A program made the position numbers and the translations under genes. The notes under the pieces were generated by a model. That model was given only the letters and a program-made list of their open reading frames with translations. It had not been told where the DNA came from and did not search any database. 64,000 bases of DNA from Pararhodobacter aggregans (GTDB taxonomy: Bacteria > Pseudomonadota > Alphaproteobacteria > Rhodobacterales > Rhodobacteraceae): positions 1-64,000 of the forward strand of contig NZ_QDDR01000001.1 of the NCBI RefSeq assembly GCF_003075525.1, written 5' to 3'. Shown one piece after another: positions 33,976-41,566 of this stretch. How positions within the stretch are numbered: the stretch's first letter is position 1; each line of letters opens with the position of its first letter.

Positions 33976-34380
33976 GAGGGGTTTCGCCCTCGTTGCCCGC
34001 TGGCGCAGGCGCCTCGGGCGACCAACGGCGCGGCGTGCCGCCGCGCCGAAGAAAGGGGGGCCGTCTGCCCCCCTCTGCCCTGCGGGCATTCACCCCCCGA
34101 GGATATTTGAAGAACGAAGAAGGCGGCTTAACGCCCTCTTAACTTGCATCTTTGTTCTCTAAATATCCTCGGGGGTTTCCAAAGGGGGCCCGAGGGTCCC
34201 CTTTGGCGGGGGGTGAGCGGCGTCTCGGAAACGCGCCAGTGGCGCGTTTCAGCCGCGAACGCCGCGCCCGTGGCGCGGCCGGGAGCCGAGGGGGCTGGCC
34301 CCCCGCTCCTTCCCGGCCCGGCTCAAGCGCCAGAGCATCTCGGCCGGTCGTCCCTCAATATCGTCAGCGCCAAGCAGCCG
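33976..34380. repeat. Composite palindromic 3'-end element, copy C
   Basis: 405 bp with no gene, between convergent genes. Order: GAGGGGTTTCGCCCTCGTTG next to the stop, GCGCCTCGGGCGACC, CGGCGCGGCGTGCCGCCGCG, GGGGGGCCGTCTGCCCCCC, GCCCTGCGGGC, the core (34094-34175), CCAAAGGGGGCCCGAGGGTC with CCCTTTGG, then a stretch with repeated GCGCC/GGCGC blocks and GGGGGCTGGCCCCCC. Copy D at 60.7 kb follows the same order almost base for base. Confidence 0.85.
34094..34175. repeat. 82-bp inverted-repeat core, copy C
   Basis: CCCCCGAGGATATTTGAAG to CTCTAAATATCCTCGGGGG, with AAGGCGGCTTAACGCCCTCTT between. One base in the right arm (CTAAATATCC instead of CAAATATCC) breaks the terminal symmetry. Confidence 0.9.
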
Positions 34381-35847
34381 TTACCAGGCGTTGACCCGGT
34401 CCAGATCCGGCCGCAGCTCGGCGGCGAAGTCGAGCGCCTCGGGACGGGGGCGGGTGACGAGCGAGACGAGGACGAAGAGCCCGAGGCTCAGGCCCCCGAC
34501 GCTCAGCGCCAGCACCGGGTTGAACACGCTGACGCCCTGCACCATCGCCATCCAGACCGCGAGCGCGGCGCCGCCGAGGATCGAGGCCAGCGCCCCGGCC
34601 GCCGTCGCCCGGTGCCAGAAGAAGGCGCCGATGGTGGCGGGCACGGTGACCATCAGCCCGGCGGCCGAGAGGGCGGCGAGCTGGTCGACCACGGTCGCCT
34701 TCTGCACCGCGAAGAGGCTGGCGAACAGGATCACCAGGATCACCACCACCCGGCCGGTCAGGATCTGTGCCCGTGGCGGGGCGTCGGTCATCACGTCGCG
34801 CGCCACCATCGCCGCCAGGGTCAGGGCGATGGAATCGAGGGTCGAGACCGCCGCAGCGAGGATGCCGAGGATCAGCAGCACCGCCACCGGTGCCGGAATC
34901 GCGCCCGAGGTCAGCAGCGCGGGCGTCGCGGTCGCCGTATTCTCGAGCCCCGGGGCCAGTTGCAGCGCGGCAAAGCCCCAGATCACCGCGATCAGCGTGA
35001 AGGCGAGGCCGAAGCCCAGCACCCAGAAGATCATCCGCCGCATCGCCGCCATATCCTTCAGGATGAAGAGCCGCTGGCTGACCTGCGGGTTCGAGATGGC
35101 GAAGAAGAACCAGGGCAGCGACAGCGCGGTGAAGGTGCCGAGGCTCCAGAGCCCCGGGCCGGGGACCGAGAGATGGCTGCCGTGCGTCTCCAGCGTGGCC
35201 TGCGCGAAGGCGCCCCAGCCCCCCAGCGCCGCCACGGCGAAGAGGATGGCCAGCACGGCCGAGCCCATCATCACCACCGCCTGCACCGCATCGGTCCAGG
35301 CGACCGAGCGGATGCCCGCGAAAAGCGTCCAGAGCGCGGCCAGCAGCGCGCCGGTCGCTACCGCCTGGGTCAGCGTGATCTCGCCCCCGGTGACGCCCGA
35401 CAGCAGCAGCCCGATGCCCGCCATCTGCGTCGTGCAATAGGGCATCAGGAACACCAGCGCGACCAGCGCCGCCGCCCGGGCGACCCAGCGCGAGCCATAG
35501 CGCGCGCCCAGCATCTCGGCCGGAGAGATGAAGCCCCAGCGTTTCGCAGCCAGCCAGAAGCGGGGGGCGAAGATCACCAGGAGGCCGAGGCCCGCGAAAT
35601 AGATCAGCTCGAAGCCCAGCGCGCCGATGCCGCCGCGGTAGGTGAGGCCGGTGAGCACCACCAGCATGAAGGCCGAATAGGTGGTGGCCGCATAGGAAAG
35701 GCCTGCCACCATGCCGCCGAAGCGACGGTTGCCGAGGTAATAATCCTCGGCGGTGCCGGTGTTTTCGCGCGTGGCGCGCCAGGCGATGAGCAGGCCGAAA
35801 CCGGCGAAACCGGCGATGGCGCTCCAGATCAGGATGGGGGAAAGCAT
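34381..35847 (-). CDS. Sodium:solute symporter family protein
   Basis: A 488-residue SSS-family permease with about 13 hydrophobic helices, opening MLSPILIWSAIAGFAGFG. TAEDYYLGNRRFGGMVAGLS and the sodium-site helix with SYAATTYSAFMLVVLTGL resemble pantothenate/proline-type carriers, and GFISPAEMLGARYGSRW is the signature loop. The start was fixed by a TGATG overlap with the upstream 62-residue membrane protein and GGAGGG before it. The substrate is unknown. The presumed promoter is at 36125-36153. Confidence 0.88.
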   Translation of the reverse strand: MLSPILIWSAIAGFAGFGLLIAWRATRENTGTAEDYYLGNRRFGGMVAGLSYAATTYSAFMLVVLTGLTYRGGIGALGFELIYFAGLGLLVIFAPRFWLAAKRWGFISPAEMLGARYGSRWVARAAALVALVFLMPYCTTQMAGIGLLLSGVTGGEITLTQAVATGALLAALWTLFAGIRSVAWTDAVQAVVMMGSAVLAILFAVAALGGWGAFAQATLETHGSHLSVPGPGLWSLGTFTALSLPWFFFAISNPQVSQRLFILKDMAAMRRMIFWVLGFGLAFTLIAVIWGFAALQLAPGLENTATATPALLTSGAIPAPVAVLLILGILAAAVSTLDSIALTLAAMVARDVMTDAPPRAQILTGRVVVILVILFASLFAVQKATVVDQLAALSAAGLMVTVPATIGAFFWHRATAAGALASILGGAALAVWMAMVQGVSVFNPVLALSVGGLSLGLFVLVSLVTRPRPEALDFAAELRPDLDRVNAW

Positions 35848-36035
35848 CAGCGGTCCCTCCATCCGGCCGCGCCCAGCGCGATCAACACGATGACGGCCAG
35901 CCCGAAGCCACCCCAGAAGAGCGCGATGCTCCAGCCGATACTGCCCGCCAGCGGCCCGTAGGGGACCGCCGCCCCGAGGAACACCAGCACCGCCAGCGCC
36001 CCCAGCCATGCGGCAAAGCCGCTCCGTCCCGTCAT
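35847..36035 (-). CDS. Small membrane protein, symporter partner
   Basis: 62 residues with two hydrophobic helices (FAAWLGALAVLVFLGAAVPY and IALFWGGFGLAVIVLIALG). Small two-helix proteins like this often precede SSS permeases in bacteria and may be an accessory subunit. AGGGGAGAAG before the ATG and the 1-bp overlap with the symporter show it is translated and coupled. Family assignment is uncertain. Confidence 0.7.
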   Translation of the reverse strand: MTGRSGFAAWLGALAVLVFLGAAVPYGPLAGSIGWSIALFWGGFGLAVIVLIALGAAGWRDR

Positions 36036-36120
36036 GGTCACTTCTCCCCTGTGCCCCTGCGATGAACGGGCGGGTGTAGGAGGATGCCGGGCCCAAGGCA
36101 AGCGAAAACGACCTTGAGCC

Positions 36121-36153
36121 TTGATATATAACGATTTTTGACTATACGGTCAA
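36121..36153. promoter_or_regulatory. Interleaved divergent promoters with a TTGAC palindrome
   Basis: Rightward (hisA): TTGATA 36121-36126, 16-bp spacer, TATACG 36143-36148. Leftward (symporter operon): TTGACC on the minus strand (36148-36153), 17-bp spacer, TATATA (36125-36130). Each -35 touches or lies beside the other promoter's -10, so both cannot be occupied at once. TTGAC-N6-GTCAA (36138-36153) lies on top. The AT-rich island is conspicuous. Confidence 0.6.
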
Positions 36154-36232
36154 GCAACAGCGCGGGGTGAGACGGGGTTTGCATCCGGGCGCGGGCTTGG
36201 GTAAACCCGCGCAGGCAAATTCGGAGTTGGTC

Positions 36233-36955
36233 ATGATCCTCTATCCCGCCATCGACCTGAAAGACGGGCAATGCGTGCGGCTCTACAAGGGCGAGATGGA
36301 GAAGGCGACGGTCTTCAGCGACGATCCGGCGGCGCAGGCGCTGGCCTTTCAGACGCAGGGGGCGGAGTGGATCCACCTTGTCGACCTGAACGGCGCTTTC
36401 GCGGGCAAGCCGGTGAACGCGGCGGCGGTCGAGGGGATCTTGCAAGCGGTTTCAGTGCCTTGCCAGCTGGGCGGCGGCATCCGCGACATGGCGACGATCG
36501 AGGCCTGGCTCGTCAAGGGTCTGGCGCGGGTGATCCTGGGCACCGTCGCGGTCGAGAACCCCGATCTGGTCCGGCAGGCAGCGCGGGCCTTCCCGGGGCA
36601 GGTCGCGGTCGGGATCGACGCCCGCAAGGGGCAGGTCGCGACCAAGGGCTGGGCCGAGGAGACCGACATGAAGGTCACCGAACTGGCGCTTGCCTTCGAG
36701 GACGCCGGGGTCGCCGCGATCATCTATACCGACATCGACCGCGACGGGGCGATGCAGGGGCCGAATGTGGCGGCGACGGCGGAACTCGCCTGGGCGACCT
36801 CGATCCCGGTGATCGCCTCGGGCGGGGTCTCGTCGCTCGCGGATCTCACGGCGCTGAAAGAGACGGGGGCGCCGCTGAACGGGGTGATCTCGGGCCGGGC
36901 GCTCTATGACGGCAAGCTCGATCTGGGCGAGGCGCTGCGGCTGCTGAAAGCCTGA
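36233..36955 (+). CDS. hisA: ProFAR isomerase HisA
   Basis: 1-(5-phosphoribosyl)-5-[(5-phosphoribosylamino)methylideneamino]imidazole-4-carboxamide isomerase, the Amadori step of histidine synthesis. 240 residues, starting [20 protein letters not shown] with catalytic Asp8, [11 protein letters not shown] with the second catalytic Asp, and phosphate-binding GGGIRD and IASGGVSS. It normally sits between hisH and hisF. Here no other his gene is adjacent, and a 10-bp hairpin follows. Confidence 0.95.
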   Translation: MILYPAIDLKDGQCVRLYKGEMEKATVFSDDPAAQALAFQTQGAEWIHLVDLNGAFAGKPVNAAAVEGILQAVSVPCQLGGGIRDMATIEAWLVKGLARVILGTVAVENPDLVRQAARAFPGQVAVGIDARKGQVATKGWAEETDMKVTELALAFEDAGVAAIIYTDIDRDGAMQGPNVAATAELAWATSIPVIASGGVSSLADLTALKETGAPLNGVISGRALYDGKLDLGEALRLLKA

Positions 36956-36960
36956 GCCTG

Positions 36961-36984
36961 GGCTGTCCCATGCTTGGGACAGCC
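36961..36984 (+). terminator. Hairpin after hisA
   Basis: GGCTGTCCCA-TGCT-TGGGACAGCC, a perfect 10-bp stem 5 bp after the hisA stop codon. No T-run follows. A partial repeat of the left arm (GGGCTGTCCCGGGG) recurs at 37037-37050. Confidence 0.6.
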
Positions 36985-37060
36985 TGCCGGTGTCAGCAAT
37001 TGCAATCGGTTACTGGATTCCGTCAGGGGTTTGGTCGGGCTGTCCCGGGGCCGGGCACCC

Positions 37061-37273
37061 TCAGGCGTCGCGCCGCCTGAGGCTCAGGCGGGCGAGCCGC
37101 GCCCGGAGCGTCGCCTGCCGTTCCCCGCAACCCGTCGCCAGCGGGGCCGCCTGCCGGTCGGCAATCCAGGCAGCCTCGACCTCGCGCCCCGTGAGCGACC
37201 GCTCCCGGCCCCCGGCATCCGTCCAGGGCCCCAGACGCAGGGCGAGAAGGGTTGCGTGGTCATACCAGCTCAT
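37061..37273 (-). CDS. Small hypothetical protein divergent from a WYL regulator
   Basis: A 70-residue Arg/Ala/Leu-rich protein, MSWYDHATLLALRLGPWT..., with no recognised domain, no signal peptide and a basic C-terminus (RLSLRRRDA). A strong AGGAGGT sequence at correct distance from the ATG is the main evidence that it is translated. It lies head-to-head with the WYL regulator, and a 24-bp palindromic operator separates them, so it is the most likely regulatory target. Confidence 0.55.
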   Translation of the reverse strand: MSWYDHATLLALRLGPWTDAGGRERSLTGREVEAAWIADRQAAPLATGCGERQATLRARLARLSLRRRDA

Positions 37274-37314
37274 GCGCGGACCTCCTGTATCGGCCCGGGG
37301 ACAATCGCGGATCG

Positions 37315-37338
37315 CTCCTGACATGGTGTTGTCAGGAG
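37315..37338. promoter_or_regulatory. Candidate operator of the WYL regulator
   Basis: CTCCTGACA-TGGTGT-TGTCAGGAG, a perfect 9-bp inverted repeat with a 6-bp centre in the 108-bp gap between the divergent genes. A TATACT hexamer at 37346-37351 may be the -10 of the regulator, which would place the operator over its -35 region. Confidence 0.65.
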
Positions 37339-37381
37339 GGGGGCCTATACTGGCAGGAGTTCCCTCTACCCCCGGCGCCCC

Positions 37382-38077
37382 ATGAAAAAGTCGAACCGTC
37401 TCTTCGAGACCATCCAGATCTTCCGCGCTGCCCGGGGGCCCTTGCGCGCCGAGGATCTGGCCGCGCGGCTCGAGGTCTCGGTGCGCACGGTCTATCGCGA
37501 CATCGCCGCGCTGCAGGCGATGCGGACGCCGATCCTGGGCGAACCGGGGATCGGCTATGTCCTGCGCCGGGGCTATGACCTGCCGCCCCTCAATTTCGAC
37601 GAGGAAGAGGTCGAGGCGCTGCGCGTGGGTCTTGGCATGCTCAGCCGCTCGGGCGACCGCTCGCTGCGCCGGGCGGCCGCACGGATCTCGGCCAAGATCG
37701 ACGCCTTGCAGGTGCCTGCCGACTGGCTGCAGGTCTCGCCCTGGGGCGCGCCCGAGGACGATCCGGCGCTGGGCTGCGTCTCGATCTCGATGCTGCGGGC
37801 GGCGGTGCGGGACGAACGGGTGCTCAGGATCGACTACGAGGACGGCGAGGGCCAGCGCACCACCCGCACCATCCGGCCCATCGGCATCGTCTACCACATC
37901 AACGCGGTGCTGGTCGCCGCCTGGTGCGAACTCCGCGCCGGCCTGCGCCACTTCCGCACCGACCGCATCCACGCCTGCACCCCCACCGGCGCCACCTTCC
38001 CCGGCCAGGGCGACGTCTTCCGCGCCGTCTGGGCGGAGCAGAACCGTTGGGAGGGGGGCGGAGAGGGGGCCTCGTGA
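37382..38077 (+). CDS. YafY-type HTH/WYL transcriptional regulator
   Basis: 231 residues. An N-terminal HTH_11 domain (RLFETIQIFRAARGPLRAED, LAARLEVSVRTVYRDIAAL) is followed by the YafY linker GEPGIGYVLRRGYDLPPLNF and a WYL-type effector domain with LRIDYEDGEGQRTTRTIRPI. The WYL motif itself is replaced by VAAWCELRAGLRHFRTDRI. WYL domains bind nucleic-acid-like or small ligands and commonly control stress or defence genes. Divergent from the 70-residue gene and upstream of the DUF559 protein. Confidence 0.88.
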   Translation: MKKSNRLFETIQIFRAARGPLRAEDLAARLEVSVRTVYRDIAALQAMRTPILGEPGIGYVLRRGYDLPPLNFDEEEVEALRVGLGMLSRSGDRSLRRAAARISAKIDALQVPADWLQVSPWGAPEDDPALGCVSISMLRAAVRDERVLRIDYEDGEGQRTTRTIRPIGIVYHINAVLVAAWCELRAGLRHFRTDRIHACTPTGATFPGQGDVFRAVWAEQNRWEGGGEGAS

Positions 38078-38383
38078 CCGCAGGCCCGGTTGCAGGAGGT
38101 GGGCCGGGCCCTCAGGGGCCGGGGGTGAAGTGTCCCCTGCGTGGGGCAGGTTATTGGGTTGAGGGATTCCAGGGGGTTAGGTTCGGGTGTTAGGGTTTTG
38201 GTAGGAATGCCCCGTGGGACAACCAGCCGCCCTGCCGTCTTGCACCCCGAGCGGGGAGGACTGCTTGCCCTTCGCGTTCGACCGCAAATGCCGGGTCTCG
38301 TAGGAAGCCAGCCAGCCCCCTCACAAATGCCACAATGGCTGCAATAATCGGAAAGTGTAACCGAGCCCGAGGGGAGCCTCTGC
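38078..38383. other. Gene-free stretch with a G-rich run
   Basis: About 306 bp with no supported gene. It holds GGGCCGGGCCC-type short palindromes and a G/T-rich run (38156-38195) with five G-tracts: GGG-TTGA-GGG-ATTCCA-GGGGG-N8-GGG-TGTTA-GGG. I see no tRNA, terminator or promoter that can be called with confidence. Base composition is less GC-rich towards the DUF559 gene. Confidence 0.5.
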
Positions 38384-39325
38384 TTGTTGTCCATTGCGGT
38401 CATCGGCTTTCAGGCGGCCATCGTCGCGTCTTTGCTTGTCGCGCGGGTTCTGGGGGGCCTGTTCAACAAGCCCGCCCTGCTGGTCGGGGTGGCTCTGGCA
38501 TGGACCGCCTTCACCTTCGCTTTCGTCTTTGCCTCGCCCCTTATCCTCTTGCAGCTCTGCGTCATCTGGGGCGTCACTGCCTGGCTGACGCCCAAATCCG
38601 ACACGACGGTGCGCGGGCCGGCGGCCGCCGCGCGGCCCGATTTCCTCGACGCGCTGACTGAGAATGACGAGGCCTGGCTGACGCATTTTCAGGATCGCTG
38701 CGAATCTCCGGCCGAACTGGCTTTCCTTGACGCCATGGCTTCCGCCTTCAACCTGACACCGAACCGAGGGCGACTGCAGGGAGACGGGCTGTCTTTGCGG
38801 CTACAAGTCCCGGTGTTGTCGTACCGGCTGGACTTTCTGGTCGACGACGATCTGGTGGTCGAAATCGACGGGGCGCTCTGGCATTCCTCGCCCGAAGCGA
38901 AGGCGCGTGATGCGGCCCGCGACAAGGCGCTATCGGCCGAAGGTTATCGGATCCTGCGGGTTCCGGCCAGGATTGCCCTCTACAAACCGGCGGAGGCGGT
39001 GCGGCGTGTCCGACAGGCGCAAGCCGAGTGGCGTGCCCAGACGGGAGAACCTGGCCCAGGGATTCCGGCCCGCCCTGCCGAGGCGGACCCGTGGGCGCAG
39101 ATCACGGACTGGATTCCTTTGCCGGACCATGGCCGGAAAGATCCCGCTGTGACGCTGGCCCCATCGTCAGGCCTTGTGGCGCCGGACCGCGACGACTTCC
39201 TCAAGCGTGTGGCTGAGCAATCGGAAGAGGCGCTCCGGGTCTTGAAGATTGATCTTGATCGGGCCTCCGAACGGCCCAACATCTTTGAGGAGATGATTGA
39301 GGGGCATGAACGGCGCGGAAGGTAA
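38384..39325 (+). CDS. Membrane-anchored DUF559/PD-(D/E)xK nuclease-like protein
   Basis: A 313-residue protein. Two hydrophobic helices (about residues 5-25 and 30-68) precede a DUF559/Vsr-like domain at about 105-215: SPAELAFLDAM (Glu111), VLSYRLDFLVDDDLVVEIDG (Asp150, Glu160, Asp162), LWHSSPEAKARDAARD and GYRILRVPAR. The acidic pattern resembles a PD-(D/E)xK endonuclease. No ATG is available near the start; a TTG with GGGGAG upstream was used. An acidic ~100-residue tail follows. A membrane-tethered nuclease is unusual. Function unknown. Confidence 0.7.
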   Translation: MLSIAVIGFQAAIVASLLVARVLGGLFNKPALLVGVALAWTAFTFAFVFASPLILLQLCVIWGVTAWLTPKSDTTVRGPAAAARPDFLDALTENDEAWLTHFQDRCESPAELAFLDAMASAFNLTPNRGRLQGDGLSLRLQVPVLSYRLDFLVDDDLVVEIDGALWHSSPEAKARDAARDKALSAEGYRILRVPARIALYKPAEAVRRVRQAQAEWRAQTGEPGPGIPARPAEADPWAQITDWIPLPDHGRKDPAVTLAPSSGLVAPDRDDFLKRVAEQSEEALRVLKIDLDRASERPNIFEEMIEGHERRGR

Positions 39326-39534
39326 CGGCCGTTCAATGACCATCAGGCCGGGACGGCCCCCGGGCCATGGGAACCCGGGAACGGGCCTGCGATCTGCTCG
39401 TGAACCCATCGGGTCCCGGAAAGCCCCGCTGGCGGCCTGTCCCCAGAGCGGCGGGCCCTGCGCGACAAAGGTTGCCCGGGATGCGGCGCGCTCCGGGGCA
39501 GAGGCCGGGTCCCTGTTGTGGACCGGCAGCCCCC

Positions 39535-39633
39535 TCACCCCTGAAACACATCCGCCCGGTCCGGGTGTTTCCGGCGCCGGGCGTTGACGAAGGGGCAGAG
39601 GGGGACGATCCTGACGCCCTCGGCGCGGGCGTC
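39535..39633 (-). pseudogene. Duplicated 3' fragment of the GNAT gene
   Basis: 99 bp aligning without gaps to 40639-40737, the last 33 codons of the intact GNAT gene (94 of 99 bases identical by my count). It still reads DARAEGVRIVPLCPFVNA...ADVFQG and a stop, but it has no upstream half. The copies are direct repeats flanking the SDR gene. The rest of the gap 39326-39673 shows no gene I can support. Confidence 0.85.
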
Positions 39634-39673
39634 AAGATCAGGGCGTGACGGGCCGATGACCGGTTCGCGTGCC

Positions 39674-40426
39674 TCAGAGTTTGTTGATCGAGTTTCCGCC
39701 GTCCGCGATCATTGCCGTCCCGGTCACGAAAGACCCATGATCGGACAGAAGGAAGAGAGCGGCCCGCGCGATCTCGGACGGGTCGGCCATGCGCTTCAGC
39801 GCGTGGAAGCCCCGCACGATCTCGTGATAGCCGGCATCCTCTCCTGCCATCGGCGTCAGGGTGCCGCCAGGCAGGAGGGCGTTGACGCGGATGTTCTCGG
39901 GCCCGTGTTCCGCCGCCAGCACCTGGGTCATGCCGATCAGGCCCGCCTTTGCCGCGGCATAGGCGCCCATGCCGGGCAGCCCGATCGTGTGCCCGACAAA
40001 GGAGGAGGTGAAGACAATCGAGCCGCCGCCGCGTTTGCGCATCGCCGGTATCTGATGCTTTGCCGCATAGAATCCGCTGTTGAGATTCACTGACATCACC
40101 TTGTGCCAGTTGCTCTCGTCCATGTCGGGGATCGGCCCGATGTCCCCTGTGGTGCCGGCATTGTTGAAGGCGCCATCAAGACCGCCGAAGCGCTCTTGCG
40201 CGCGTTTCACCAGTGCTTCCGCGTAGCCGTTTTCTTCAACGTCTCCGGCGATGAAATCCGCTTCGCCACCGTCAGCCGAAATCTCGTTGACGATGCGCTC
40301 AAGCAGTTCGGCACGGCGCGCACCGAGGACCAGTCTTGCGCCCTCGGCCGCGAAAATCCTCGCAGCCGAGGCGCCGATGCCGGTGCTTGCGCCGGTAATG
40401 ATGATAGTCTTGCCGTCCAGAAGCAT
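39674..40426 (-). CDS. SDR-family oxidoreductase between direct repeats
   Basis: A 250-residue classical short-chain dehydrogenase starting MLLDGKTIIITGASTGIG (cofactor motif 11-18), with FNNAGTTGD, catalytic Ser in GSIVFTSSFVG, Tyr-Lys in AYAAAKAGL and VNALLPGGTLTPMAG. GARRAELLERI after strand 2 suggests NADP+ use. Substrate unknown. The gene is somewhat less GC-rich than the surroundings and lies exactly between the truncated and intact GNAT copies, consistent with acquisition or rearrangement. Confidence 0.85.
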   Translation of the reverse strand: MLLDGKTIIITGASTGIGASAARIFAAEGARLVLGARRAELLERIVNEISADGGEADFIAGDVEENGYAEALVKRAQERFGGLDGAFNNAGTTGDIGPIPDMDESNWHKVMSVNLNSGFYAAKHQIPAMRKRGGGSIVFTSSFVGHTIGLPGMGAYAAAKAGLIGMTQVLAAEHGPENIRVNALLPGGTLTPMAGEDAGYHEIVRGFHALKRMADPSEIARAALFLLSDHGSFVTGTAMIADGGNSINKL

Positions 40427-40638
40427 GCCAGTCTCCGTCTGATGATGTGACGGGAACTGCTTAAGCAATGGCTGGCCGGTCGCTCGACCCGGTTCATGCG
40501 CAAACGCCCCTCGTTCGAGCGACGGCACCCGCCATTCATTTCTGCTGCGGCGTTCGGGCTCCGGCCGGTCCGTTCGAAGCGCTCCGACCCAAGGTCGGTT
40601 CAGGGCCGCTACCGGCCCCTCAGCGCGTCAAAGTCCGC

Positions 40639-40932
40639 TCACCCCTGAAACACATCCGCCCATTCCGGGTGCTTCCGGCGCTGGGCGTTGACGAAGGGGC
40701 AGAGGGGGACGATCTTGACGCCCTCGGCGCGGGCGTCGGCGACCAGCCGCTGGACCAAGGCAAGGCCCGCGCCAGTGCCCCGGAACGCATCCGGGACGCC
40801 GGTGTGGTCGGCGATGATCAGGGTCGGCGTGGTGATGGAATAGGTCAGCTCGGCCTCCACGCCCTCCTTGCGGATGACGTAGCGGCCCTTCGAACCCGAG
40901 ACCTCGCGCTCGATCACGGGCTCAGCCGACAA
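40639..40932 (-). CDS. GNAT-fold N-acetyltransferase (NATD1/YidJ type)
   Basis: A 97-residue minimal acetyltransferase. ELTYSITTPTLIIADHTGVP gives the beta strands, FRGTGAGLALVQRLVADARA is the acetyl-CoA-binding loop and helix (RGTGAG), and IVPLCPFVNAQRRKHPEW is the conserved C-terminal part with a cysteine. Targets of this family are unknown. The start overlaps the scoB stop by 11 bp, so it belongs to the scoAB operon. Its 3' third is duplicated at 39535-39633. Confidence 0.85.
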   Translation of the reverse strand: MSAEPVIEREVSGSKGRYVIRKEGVEAELTYSITTPTLIIADHTGVPDAFRGTGAGLALVQRLVADARAEGVKIVPLCPFVNAQRRKHPEWADVFQG

Positions 40933-41563
40933 TGGTCGCCTCCGTCGCGGCGCGCAGGTCGGCCTCGGTCACGCCGTCCGCACATTCGACGATCTTCAGC
41001 CCGCCCGGCACCACGTCCAGGACGCCCAGGTTGGTGATGATGCGGTCGACCACGCCCTTGCCGGTCAGGGGCAGGGTGCAGGCCTTCAACACCTTGGAAT
41101 CGCCGTGTTTCGAGGTGTGGTCCATGACCACGATCACCCGGCCCACGCCGGCCACCAGATCCATGGCGCCGCCCATGCCCTTCACCAGCTTGCCGGGCAC
41201 CATCCAGTTCGCGAGGTCACCCTCTTCCGAGACTTCCATCCCGCCGAGGATCGCCGCGGCGATCTTGCCGCCGCGGATCATGGCGAACGAGGTGGCAGAA
41301 TCGAAATAGGCGGTGCGGGGCAGTTCGGTGATGGTCTGCTTGCCGGCGTTGATGAGGTCGGGGTCTTCCTCGCCCTCATAGGGGAAGGGGCCCATGCCGA
41401 GCATGCCGTTTTCCGATTGCAGCGTGATGTCCTTGTCGCCGACGTAATTGGCAACGAGCGTCGGGATGCCGATCCCGAGGTTCACATACATCCCGTCTTC
41501 GAGTTCAAGCGCCGCGCGGGCGGCCATCTGGTTGCGGTCCCAACCTTTGATTTCGCTGGCCAT
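40922..41563 (-). CDS. scoB: 3-oxoacid CoA-transferase subunit B
   Basis: Beta subunit of a succinyl-CoA:3-ketoacid (acetoacetate) CoA-transferase, used in ketone-body/PHB-derived acetoacetate use. 213 residues, with catalytic Glu51 in LQSENGMLGMGPFP and the family blocks MYVNLGIGIPTLVANY and VMDHTSKHGDSKVLK. It lies 3 bp after scoA and overlaps the GNAT gene downstream. Succinyl versus acetyl specificity cannot be read from sequence alone. Confidence 0.93.
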   Translation of the reverse strand: MASEIKGWDRNQMAARAALELEDGMYVNLGIGIPTLVANYVGDKDITLQSENGMLGMGPFPYEGEEDPDLINAGKQTITELPRTAYFDSATSFAMIRGGKIAAAILGGMEVSEEGDLANWMVPGKLVKGMGGAMDLVAGVGRVIVVMDHTSKHGDSKVLKACTLPLTGKGVVDRIITNLGVLDVVPGGLKIVECADGVTEADLRAATEATIVG

Positions 41564-41566
41564 GAC

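Noticed and set aside
36138-36153. An Fnr site at TTGAC-N6-GTCAA
   Set aside because: Fnr-family sites have a 4-bp spacer; here it is 6 bp.
38101-38220. A tRNA-like GGTTCGG in the G-rich gap
   Set aside because: No acceptor stem, anticodon arm or D arm can be paired around it.
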